The translations under genes were made by a program, and so were the position numbers. Below are positions 18,300-30,700 of a stretch of 64,000 bases of DNA, piece by piece. The notes beneath the pieces are model-generated. The model was not told where the DNA came from and did not search any database. It worked only from the letters and a program-made list of their open reading frames with translations. Numbering within the stretch: position 1 is the first letter of the stretch; each line of letters starts with the position of its first letter. This DNA comes from Parashewanella hymeniacidonis (GTDB lineage: Bacteria > Pseudomonadota > Gammaproteobacteria > Enterobacterales > Shewanellaceae): the NCBI RefSeq assembly GCF_016900895.1, contig NZ_JAFEUN010000006.1, positions 1 through 64,000 of the forward strand, given 5' to 3'.

Positions 18300-18495
18300 A
18301 AAGACAACTTTTCAAAATGTTGTAAGTCATTGTATAGACTATAATTATAATCAGCCAGTTTAGTGATTTTGGTAAATATGTACTCAAATATGTACACACT
18401 TGAATTTTTGCCCTTAAAAATGATTTCGCCACAGCGATCGTTTTAAGGCGTGGTATTATCGGTTAGTTCTCACAAAATTAAAAGGGAAAGACAGG

Positions 18496-18690
18496 ATGGA
18501 TGAACAGAAAGACGGTTTTTTAGCTTATATAAAGGTGATCTTCTATTTCCCGTTGTGTTGGGTAGTCGGTGGAGTGCTGGCAATATCACTATTGCACTTT
18601 TTGGGAGTAAGCGAAAATCTGAAGATAGCCGCTTATTTTCTGGTGGGTATTGGTGGAACGGTATGGTTTGCACTGGACAAACAAAAATAG
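18496..18690 (+). CDS. 64-residue two-helix membrane protein at the prophage edge
   Basis: A small protein with two hydrophobic helices (about 13-33 and 41-58) joined by a short loop, preceded by an AGG ribosome-binding site. It is read toward the end of the giant phage gene, with only 25 bp between them. It could be the first host gene or the last phage gene. The nearest certain host gene is ndk on its left, so the prophage boundary lies either just before or just after it. I do not recognise the family. Confidence 0.55.
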   Translation: MDEQKDGFLAYIKVIFYFPLCWVVGGVLAISLLHFLGVSENLKIAAYFLVGIGGTVWFALDKQK

Positions 18691-18715
18691 AGCCGCATCC
18701 TTGCGACCTTCCTAT

Positions 18716-21700
18716 TTATAGATCTTTAATGCCTAGTTGCTTTTTCTTTTGAGAAAACTGCAATGACAATTCAATTTTCTTATTGTCGATTTTCTCTATC
18801 AGCTTTTCTTTCTTGGCTTCGTCCATCTTAGAACCCTCAATTTTACGTTTCATTTGATTAAGGTTTCTAAGCTGCTTTTCCAGCACATGACCATACGCAT
18901 GCAACTTCAACTGACGATCATACTTCTGCTTATAGGCTGAACGCTCACTAGCTGGTAATGTTTTATATTCCATCTTGTAAGCATCGAGTAATGACTTATC
19001 ATCATAAAAGTTACTGATGTTAGTTCGAGGATCTACTGCCTTATAAAATCTACGACTAAATGGAATGTCTCTGCGATCAACCTCTTCACCGCTTGCCACT
19101 TTTGCCGTTGAGCTTGTGGTTCTGGAAGCGAACTGGAATAAACCACCACCAATAAATTTAAGCATGTGCTGAATAGATTGCGGTGCAATACTAATCCCAC
19201 CTTCTCGATATTTCGAACCACCAGTATTGTCATTTAACCAGGTAGTCATATCACTGAGCCATTGCCAAGTGCGATTATCCCCTAAATGGCCGTCCGACTT
19301 CTTCACCTTGTAACCCGATTGCTCAGGATAGATATTGCTCCCGAAGAAGTTTTCATTAGCCACTAACTCAACAATTGGCTTTCCAACCGTAGGCATTGCC
19401 GTTTTAAGTAAACCCGTTTCAATGTTTTGGCTATCGCTTGAGCCAATAGGCGAAAACACCGAAGTAGCTGTAAGCATTAATCGACTCGCCACTTTACCAA
19501 CTGACTTGCCACGTTGAAGATCATCAAGCGCATGACCGATATTTGCAAAGATGTTGTAACCATAAGGCATAGGGATAGCAACATAATCCTTGCCTTCACC
19601 TAGCATGATCACAAAGTTGTTTGCTTTTACATAGTCAGGGATTTTGTCATAGTAAGGTTCACCATCTTCATCATCACCGCCAATCATGCGCATTAGGTGT
19701 GAAGCCGCAATCGTAGCCATAACGGTACCAAAAGCGATTTTTTGTGAAAGGTTATAACGTGCCGGATTCAAACGAGACTTGGTTACGTCTTTAGGTGTCG
19801 CAATCGCTCTAAGCATGTTAGCCGTACCCTGCACACTGGCATTAGCAAACATATATAAAGAGTTGACCGTGTTACCCCACTCGCCCTTGCGGTTAAAGTT
19901 AACGGTTAAGTTTTTGGCTAAACTGGCGGCTTGCTTTGCACTGACACCTTGCTTACGAGCATGATAGTAGGTACTGAAACGAGTAGCGTTCTCTACAATG
20001 TCGTTATAGTCAGACACAAAATCAATCACGGTATTGAAATGCTTTCTTGCTTTACCAGTAGCCGTATCACTAGCAGCAGCTATAGCACCATTTAATTGTT
20101 TGCCGAGTTCGTTAATGTCTTTTTGATTAACCCAACCCGTTTTTGCACCATGCTCTAAAAACTCTTTTAAATAACTGCCCCATTCACCTTCAAAGCTATT
20201 TTCTCTAAAGGCTTTTCGAAGTGTCACCATTGCTTTAGGTACAGACTTGATCATCTTCTTAGCAAGTTTCTCAGTGCCTTTCGCTTTACCGTCGGCAATT
20301 TGAGTTTCAGCCAATACATTATAAATAGCGGTCTGAATATCACGACTGAAGTTAGTCAGCATAAATTCAGGGTTCCACGTTGTCACCAGTGCGGACAATG
20401 TGCGAGTCACTTTACCTAAGGTTTGAGTAATGACATTGGTTTGCTCAACACCTAAGTTATTCATGGCTTTTAATATCAATGGATCCTTAACCTTGATATA
20501 ACGCTCAACACCATCAATTTTAGTGGTGAAGTAATTATCAACGTCTTTAGCCATTTCAAAGCCTGACATTGGTACTTGTTCAACTTGAGTTTGACCGTTT
20601 ACTTTTCTGGTACCTCGCTTCATATCTGGCTGTTCTTCGGTGAACACTTGCCAAAAGTCTGAATCAGGGTTGTCTTTAACCATTTTTATGAAAGTGTTAC
20701 CAACTTCATTTTTTCTGGCCCTAATAATTGCCCTAGAAGTATCTGAAATAGTATGAAGCAACGGAGATTCAGCCAAAGACCTACGGCCTAATGCTTTTAT
20801 CGTTTCACGACCTTTAACATTAAATCCTTTGCCAGTGCCGAACCTCTTACCTTCTTGTGACTTGGCATCATCTACAGCATAACCTTTCAATGGCACATAG
20901 TATTGATACTGCTCTTGCCATGAATCAATTGCATCTTGCGCTTCAAGGCCAGAATCAACCATACGTTGACGAGTTTCAGTCAGCATTGCATAAACATGGT
21001 TCGCCACTTCTTCTAACTGCAGTCGTTTACCTTCAAATACGGCTTTATCTAAAATGGCTTGCGCATCTTCGTTACTCATGCCTGAACCTTTACCCTGTAG
21101 CTCAGGGTTAATGGTATCTATATATGCGTTACGTTCTTCGGCATGTTTAGCAATCAGATATAGGTCAACTTCCTCTTGAGTCAGTTTATGTTTTGCCATT
21201 GATTCAGTGATTTTATCAACGTGGTTAACTTCCATTTCTCGCAGATCTTCGGTTACTTTACCGTGAAATGCTTCTTCAGCCTGGTAAGTATTATTACTTT
21301 CAGTGATAGAAAGCTTACCTTGTAAGACCTTTAACCTTCTAAATTTATCCTGAATTTTACGAATGCCTGCATCAACAAGCTTTTCATCAGCTAAGACTAT
21401 TGAATCATCAGATCGACTAAACATATCCGTTGACGGTTTAAAACCGCCCTTTGGTGGTGGGTTATTATTCCCTACTTTGCCATTACGGATATTTTTAGCG
21501 ATAGTTTCACCGAGTCGGTGCAGTTCGCTAGTTGATACTGGATATTTACTTAAGCCAATCTTCTTAAGTGCATGACGCAACCAAGAGGTAATTACATCAT
21601 AAATACGTTGCGCTTTATTGCGTTTAGCCTCTACAACATGCGCAAACACTTCTTCGGCTTGCAATTCTTTGGATAATTTTTTGTAATGCTTGTTGTGTTC

Positions 21701-24700
21701 AATTAAAAGCCAAAGTTTTTTCAAGCTTGGCTCATTTTTAGAATCAATTATTTTCTGAAGAATATCTTTCTTAACATTTTCACCAAATAAGGTGAGTCCG
21801 TAGTGTCCGAGGATTTCGTGTCTGAGTGTTTCTCTCGCATCAGCCCTATCTGACAAATTGGCTGTGGCAATGGCAAATACCCCTCTTTCTCGATTGAATG
21901 AGCCTTTGATCCGTCCTTCTTTTTCGATGGTGTATTCTGGTCCATAGATTTCCTCCTGAGTTTCTTTTACTACATAATCAAGCTTAATGTTGCCATTGTA
22001 GTTATCAAGAAACTCCTTAACAATCTTTTCGCCTTCTGCAACACTAATACCTTTAGGCTTGGTCTTGTTTTTAGCTTTTACAATGCTAGGGATAGAGCTT
22101 TTTAACGCTACCTGTTCAATGTCTTGCTCTGGTTGCGGTTTCAACTTATCCAAGAAAGCATAATCCTGTGCCGGTATAGAATCAGGCTTTTTCTTAACTC
22201 CTTCAATAATGAACTCAGAATCTTCGCCTAAAATGTTCTGACCAACTAAGTGAACATAATTACCGTCTTTATCATAAGCTGGTTTAACTTTGCCTTTAGT
22301 GGTCTGAATATCTAAGCCTAATGTTTCAAAGCTTTCTCCGTTAAAAGTTACGGTTTCAGGCTTAATGCTAACGTCATTCGCTGCGGCCTTAACATTGCGA
22401 ATTTCTTCTTTATCAATAAATCTGTTTGGCTTTTCGCTTCTGCGGATCTTGTCTTTAATATCGGCAATTTCCGTTTCTACTTCTAACCAAAGGTTTTTAT
22501 CTTTCTCAGAGGTTAACGCTTTATCACTAGGTGCATTTTTCAAAGCTGGTTGAGCGTTTTTATAATCGCTTTCTAAACTTGAAAGGTTGCTTTTCGCTGC
22601 ATCAAGATACTCTTTAATGGTTTTCTCAGTAACTGCAGGGTGAAGCGCAGAAACAACTTTAGGCGTTTTAAAGTCCTTTACATTGCGGCTTTCAGTTAAA
22701 GATATATTCGCTTTACCAAGTTTTAAATAAACTTCAGAGTTATACGTTTTATCTTTCTCACCAATAGAAGCCGTTTCAACACTAATACCAATAACAACAT
22801 TGTCATCCAGTTTAAGCTCTTGCTCGATAGACTCACCTAAACGTAAGTCAGTGTCTTTTAAAGCCTGAGAAAGCGGAGCAATTAACTCATTATTAAGCGC
22901 CTTAGAATAACTGTGATTATGAGCATATATATCCTTTAGCTTTGGTCGAACTGGCTTTTTGACCTTTTTCTTTCTCGCATCAGACAGCATTTCCCATGCA
23001 GCATCCTCAATTTGATAAGCTTCAGCATCATTTGATTGTTGCTCAACGGCATCGGCAAGAACTTTCTTAAATCCAGCCATATCAAAGTGGTCAAATTTGA
23101 TCTTAGATACCATATTAATAAAGCCTGATAACTTAGCCTTATTCTTGTCGTAGTTTCTAACCGTCTTATTGGCTGCGTCATACTCCATAGATTTAGAGGT
23201 GAAATCAGTCTCTAATCCAAGCAACTCACCGTCAGAACCAAGCTTCATCTTATAAATAGGATTGCCCGTAGTTTGCGCCTTAAAGTTTGCGTAACTATCC
23301 GCATCACTGTTTTGATCTTCTACAAATTCATCAATATCACCATTGCGGAATTGCTCAATCGCTGCGGCTTTTCTTTCCAGAATTTGCCACATAACCGGGT
23401 CGCTAGAACCTTCAGTAGAATAAGCATTGATCACAACTTCAAAAGATTCAGGCTTTCCTTTAGCTGCGGCTTGCTCATAAAACGAATTACCCTGACGAAT
23501 AATGCGCCCTTCACGTTGTTCCATATCAGACGGACGCCAAGGCGCATCCATGTGATGAAGTGCAACCAAGCGTTTTTGTACATTCGTACCAGCGCCCATT
23601 TTAGAAGATGAACCAATAAGCACACGAATATCGCCTTCATTTACTGCGTCAAATAGTGCATCTTTTTTAGAAGGTGTGTTGTAGTCATGAATAAAAGCTA
23701 TTTCGTTTTCAGGAATGCCAGACTCAATAAGTGTCTGTTTTAAATCATCGTAAACACTAAAGCCAGTATCAGCGGTTAATGTTGCCGCTTCCAAGTCTCG
23801 GATCATATCTTCCGCTTTTTCGGCCTTGTCTGCGTCAAGATCATGGTTACTTCTCACCATTTCAACGAGCTCTACCAATGTACTGGTATAAGCATTTTCC
23901 TGAGATTTAAGCGAAGTAGTTACAAATGACCGAGCCTTTTTATCGTCCATGACCAAAGCTGCCAACTTAACTAAATCAGCTTTGGCGTTACCCGCTGCGG
24001 TTTTAGTCGGTACGCCCATATCAGAGAAAACAAGCTGAGTACCTTTCTCTTTAGTCCACTTGTCGTAATTTTCTTTAATCGATTTAGCCGCACTTTTTAC
24101 CTTACCAGTAGGATCTGCTTGCAGTGACGGATCAACTAAGCGAACATCAAGCGAAGCTTTACGGGCATCACTCAACACCCAAAGCGGGTTATCAATCTTA
24201 GCGTATTCTTTTCGCGCTTCACGACCAGAGATAGATTCAATACCTTCCATTCTGGCAATAAGATAATCATTGAATTCTTTTTGAGTTTCTGACGCTTTAG
24301 TGGTAACTAACTGCCTGCCGCCATTAGCAACATTAGGGATAGGGAAGCGGGTAGTTTCATTCGTACCTTCTCGCTCATTGCGCTCACCTACATCTTGAGC
24401 ATAGATATTAACCATATCAGCTTGAGTAATAACATCAGCAAACTGTTTGTATTTAGCAATCAGCTCTTTAGCACTGTTTAAACCTTTTAATATACGTCTT
24501 TCTTTAACCGTACCTGTAGGCGTGTACTCGAGTGCAACCTGAGTATCAATAAACGAACCTGAAAATGCATCATAATGAGAGATATGATTCTCTTTCAGCA
24601 TATCGTGACCGAGGTAATACATCATTGTATAAATCTCGACTAAGCTGTTTGATACTGGTGTACCTGTCATAAAGGTTACACCACCATTTTCAAGACCTTG

Positions 24701-27700
24701 AACACCTCTAGCCTTTATAAGTAAATCAAGCGCCTTATCACTACCTTTAGGGTCATTCATGCCCACAACACGATCACCACGGGTCGCATACATTAAGTTT
24801 TTAAACTCATGCGCTTCATCCATTACCATGTAATCAATGCCGAGATCAGAGAAGCTAAACCCTATACTGTCCTTTTCTTTCTCAAGCGCTTCCTTCTTAG
24901 CTTTAAGTTTATCCTTTAGCCCGGTAATACTCTTTTCCATTTGCGAAACAGAAGCACCACGCCCGCCCGCTTCCTGTTTCTCTTTTTTGGCTTTTTCTAA
25001 CGCTTCTCTTAGTTCGTCAATTTTCTCATTGAACACCATTTCAGTGGATTCAAAATCATTAGGTAACTTTTTAAGATGAGAATGACCAATAATAATCGCA
25101 TCATAATCACCAGTAGCCATTTGTGAGAAAAACTTTTTACGGTTTTTGGCATCCATCTGTTTATCAGATGCCGCCAAGACTCTAGCACCAGGATAAAGTT
25201 TGTAAAAATCTGCGGTAAACGAACCAATAATATGATTAGGCACAACAACAAGTGGTTTCTTGCTCATACCTAAGCGTCTACGCTCCATCACGCCAGTAAT
25301 TGCAGTAAAAGTTTTACCCGCACCAACAGTATGATCAAGTAATGCGTTAGGCGTTTGAATCATACGCAAAGCACCGTCTAGCTGAGTTTTACGCATATCG
25401 ATTTCAGGATTCATACCTACCGTTTGAAGATATAAACGTCCGTTAAACTTTCTAACCGTATGCGTGTTGACTCTATCGTTAAAGTTATCAGTTATCTGCT
25501 TTTTAATATCAGGGTTGCTATTCGACCAAGTGGTAAACAGATCCGCTAACTTGTTAACTAGCACATTGGCTTGACTGGTTTTTTTATCATTCTTAACTGA
25601 AGTTTTAGCATCGATGCGATCATAAATAACCAATGCCTTACCCGTTGCTGCGTGTTCAAATAATTTGCTAACACTTAAACCAATACCATTGTTAAATTGG
25701 TTAGCAAGCGTGGTTTTATCGGCTGCTGAGTGTTTTAAAATTTTGATTGAACCAATTGAGCGATCAACGGAAACATTAGCATTTACACCTAAAGCAGATA
25801 AAAACGACTCAAATACTCCTTCGTCCATCCAAGTCGCACGAATGGAAGGTTTAACCTGTTCTGTGGTTTTATCTTTAGGTAAAGCCGTTTTCAATAATTC
25901 TGCGTTTTTGTCTAAACCTGCATTTTCTGCGGCGGCAAGCTTGGCTTTAACATTCCCTGACAAATAATCATCAACAAATACATAATTGCCACTTTCAGGA
26001 TCTTGAAGTAAATACGGCTTATCACCTTCAGTTAATAGCTTTTTCGCTTCAATCTTAGACTTACCCATTAAGTCAGCGATATAAGCTACATCAACAACGC
26101 CTTTCTCTTTCATCGAGAAGTTAACTGCATCATCAACATTATCCGCAGATTCAGGCTTAACGTATGGCTGAATCATGCGCTTATCAAAAATAGCGTGTTT
26201 AGTCACTTTCTTAGATGACTTAGAGACACTATCCAAACCAGACTCAATGTCTAAGTTTCCATTTAATAGGCCTAAGTTTTTCTCAATACTTTCAGGTTTA
26301 GACTTAGTCCCCATAGAAGCAAGCGCATCATAATCTTTATTAAGCTGCGTTCTCAGTGCTTCAACATTACTTAGGTTTTGCTTTTCAGCTTTTAGAAGTG
26401 CAAGCGCAGTATTACGGATCTTAAGAATCGCTTTAAGGCGCTTAAACTTATTAGGACCTAATTGAGCATTACCCAAGGCTTTTAATAGCTCACCTCTGAA
26501 CTTGCCAAAAGGTACAGTGCCGTTTAAATACCCCTCAATCGCTTTAAAGGCATTAGTCTTATATGAGCTTTTTAATTTACCTGCAGCATTGAGCAAATGA
26601 GTTTTAGCATAAGCAGCAATACGCTGCTTATCTTTATCAAACGTCTTAATCGCTTCTAAATGCTTGCCGTTTTCAGTCCATACTGTATCTGGTGTAACTT
26701 TGGTTAATACTGCATTGCCTTCAATGTCGTCATCTTCACGTAATACAACATTATCGTCACCGTTAAGCACCATACCGCCAATAGACAAGTCACTTTCAGT
26801 TAAGGTAACTTCACCGCCAACTTTGTCTAAAGTTTCATTACTTACGGTTAAATCAACATTATCAGCCAGTTTAGCAATCGCATTAGACAGCGACTTACCA
26901 ATATCAGCATGTTCAGCCGTTGGGTTAACCGTCAGTTCGCCACCTTCGGCACGACTCGCATACATAGTGCCTTGGTTAGACACTTCACCGAGGACATATT
27001 GCGGGTTTTGTTCGAACCATTTATTAATGCGAACCCCGTTAACCTGTCCTTGGGTATCATTCCAAACGGTATTGGTAGCCTTTTCACCCTCTTTAAGCTT
27101 ACGGAATATCACCACATCGGTAGTAACCTCCGTTCCCGCATTAGACTTAAAGGCCGTATTCGGTAAACGAATCGCACCTACAAAATCCATAGTTTTAGAC
27201 AATTCACTATGGTTAGCGTTTTTTGTGTCTAAGAATCGGCTAGTGATCACCATCATCATTAAACCGTTTTCGTGCAACAGCTTTGATGTTTTAGCAATCA
27301 TGTAATTGTGAATAGATAAACCTGAAATATCTTTGAATGTGCTATCTGTAACAGTGAAAGCGCCAAACGGCGGGTTACCAATCGCTAAAGAGAAAACGCC
27401 CTGTTTAAACTTAGCATCTTGATAACCTTTAACCTGAATGTCTGACTCGTCATAAATCAGCTTGGCTAAGTTACCAGTGATTGGGTCAATCTCAGTAGCC
27501 GACCAATGCGACTGTTTGCGTAAATGTTCAGGTTGCCAGCCAATAAAGTTACCACTGCCGACACTTGGCTCAACCACATTCATAGGCTTAGTGCCAAGGC
27601 CAAACGCTTCAACGCCGGACCACATAGCCTTAACAATATCTTTAGACGTATAAAAAGCGGTTTGGATCGACTCCCTAACACCTTCATACTCTGAACGGGT

Positions 27701-30700
27701 TAAAAGTTTTTTAAGCTCAGCGTGTGCTTCTTTAGCGAATTTCTTGCGGGTCTGAGAATTGAAAACATCTTTTAAACCGCCCCAGCCAACATAACGGGCA
27801 AGAATTTTCTTTTCTTCAAGTGTAGCGGGTCTATCTTCTGCTTGAATTTGTTTAAGTAAGCGGATCGCTTCTAAATTGGTAGCAACTCGCTCACTTTCAG
27901 TACCGTTTGCAATGTTATCAACATCGTCAAGGTTTAAGCTTGATGTTCCAGAATGGTTTTTAGTGCTTGGCTTTGTGCTTCGTTCTTTTCCACGCCCACT
28001 TGTTGCAGCGCTTCCATTTCCTTCACTGTCATCCTTGCCAACGCCGCTGTCTCTACTTCCAACTCGTCCTTGCTCATTGCTTGATAAGTCGGGTTGCTGT
28101 CCAGTACGCTCTGTTTGATTATCGCTTGCAATTGTTTCATCTTGTTTTGATTCCGTTACTTGCTTAGTTTCAGTATCGGCTTTTGTTGCTGAGTTTTCAA
28201 CGGCTTTAGCTTTAGCATCAATCACCCTGCCAAGGAAATCTCTATAAGCAACTTCGATGATAGGATCAAATTTACCATTTTCTTTCTGCCAAGCTGTATC
28301 GAAGTCGTCACCAAGCATCATATTGGTTTGGATTTCAGAAGAAAGCTTTCTAATGTGTGTAGCCATGAAGTGACCAGTAGCCGTTTTTCCTGCAAGTGCA
28401 ATGTGAGTATCTTTTACGTCATCAAAACTTGGCTGGTTACTTGCACTCCGCTTTTCTTCAATTTCACCGTCTGAATTTTTAGCAACAGGCTTATGCCTAG
28501 ATGTAGGTTTGTTTTCTATATTAGGCTTTTCCTGTTTCGCATCAACAGTAATGCCACGTTCTTTTTCTGCCTTAACCTCAGCACCTTTAAGTAGCTTATC
28601 GTTATGCTCATTAATACGTTCTTCACGAATAAACCAACCGTCCTTACCTTTGCGGAAGGAAAACGGATCAATCGCCTTAGCTTCATTGCGAGTTAAATTG
28701 TTATCAATAATGCCGGTTAACTCTTTACCCTTTTTAGTGGTATGAGTTACACGCTCAACACCATCAGCATATAAATCAGGTTTTGACTCGGCTTTAAGCT
28801 CAACGGGCTTAGTAGTATCACCGTCCTTAGCCCATGCCTTAAAATCATCAAGTGACATTTCAGCAATAGAGCCCGTACCTTTCCAGCCTTTAGAGTAATT
28901 CGATAAATAAGCCTTTTCAGCTTCCGCTTTAGTCTCAAAACCAAGCATGATTTTATGTTCGTCAAACTTTCTCGACTTTGAATCTACCTGGTTAACAACA
29001 AACACCTTATTGCTGTTATCAGTTGAAGGCTTAACGAATACATCAAGCGCATCTCCGTCTGCACCTTTAGTGCCTGTAATATCACCATAATGATGATTCA
29101 TTTTTACAGACCATTCTTTACCGTCAGAATCAACACCTTTGCGGTCACTGCCTTGCGGGTTCTCGATGCCAATATCAAAACCACTGTGTTTAACTCGGCC
29201 TAATTTATAGTTATTCGCTTCTTTTTGCGCTTGAGTAGGTTCAGGTAAATCATTAAGTGGAGAAGTGGCCGCTTCGTGAGCTTGTTGGTCGATATTGGCT
29301 GAGCTGTCAGAACTTGCAACATCAAGCAATTTGCTCAACTTACTTTTTATATCTTCTGGTACTCTCGCCTTATTTATAGCTATTTTAATCGATTCAACTT
29401 TTCTTTGCTTAGCCTCGCTGTTTTGTTCTTTATCTAAGTTTTTAATTCTAGCAACAGCTTCTCTAGCGTTCTTTTGGCCTACAGAAGAAAGTCCTTCATA
29501 AGAAAAGTCATATTCCGATTGCAGTGTAGCTTCGTCAACTGTTTTAGGTTTAACTTGCTGATCGCCAGATACAGAAACGGCCTCTTGTGAGGCCGCTTGT
29601 TGTTCTGGTTTTACTTCTTGATTAGGTGGTGATTCATCTAATGAACTGTGGTGTAAATCGTTTCCAGATGATACAGAAGCAGTTTCTCCACTGTCTGACT
29701 CAACTCCGCTGGTATCGGCATTTCCTTGCTCATCAATTCCTGTTTGTGGAAGTATATCGCTACTTGGTGCGCTTCCTGATTGCTGATCACCTTCTTCGAT
29801 AACGCTTCCAGTATCCAAGTTGGCGGGAGTAGCGCTTGCTGCTTCATCATCTGTTGTTAATTGCTCTTGGCTATTATCATTGGCGAATATTACACCCTTA
29901 TCCTCAATGGCCAAAGGCTGCGAATTGACTTCATCGGCGATCTGCTGCTGGTATCCTTTGATATTTTGATCCTGTTCAAACGCTTGTTGTTGCTCTAATT
30001 CGCTCGCAAATGGATCATTAAAGTCTTTAGCTTCACTCAATAAATCGTCAACACTTGAGGCATTATCACCCGCTAAAGATTCCTGAACCTGACCAAAACC
30101 ACCCTCTACACGTTGTTGGTGTAATCGCTCATTCATTGCAGCCCTACGGCTGGCAACATCATCAGCAACAGGCGTAAAGACTTCGTGATCAATATCGTAT
30201 TCAAGCTTCAACGTTCGGCTTGCTACCGCCTCGGCTTGGACTTCTGTCATACCTTGCTTTATGGCTGAATCAATCAACTGCTGCCTAACTTGCTCAATCG
30301 CTTCATCCATGGGAACGCCTGATTCAACAAGCGATTCAATACCCGTTTTAGCAACTGGCTGCGCCTTTTTCTGCCAATCCATAGCAAGCTGAGCTGACTC
30401 TGAACCTGCTCTAATCGTGCCACCGACAACAAAACCGCCAACAAAAGCCTCGTCAAGATGATTAATCTCGCTTAAGTCTTTACCTGCGCCCCATTGAGCA
30501 AGTGCCTCTTGGCCTGTTTCTGTTGCACCTTCAATGGCAGCACCAAATAACACTCTACGTCCAAACTCTAAAGCAGAATCAGGGCGTTTATAAACTTCGG
30601 CAAACTCACCTTTACGAATACGTTTAGCGGTATTACGCAAACCTTCTTTTTTTACTGCGTCGTAAATCTGACCTGTAGAGCCTTTTAAACCAATGCGCTC

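Noticed and set aside
18251-18397. Upstream extension of ndk
   Set aside because: The extra residues are unlike any NDK, and the internal ATG gives the conserved start with a ribosome-binding site and a TATAAT upstream.
26664-27305. 213-codon plus-strand ORF
   Set aside because: It lies entirely inside the giant phage gene on the opposite strand, has low-complexity Ser/Leu/Pro composition typical of an antisense shadow and no ribosome-binding site.
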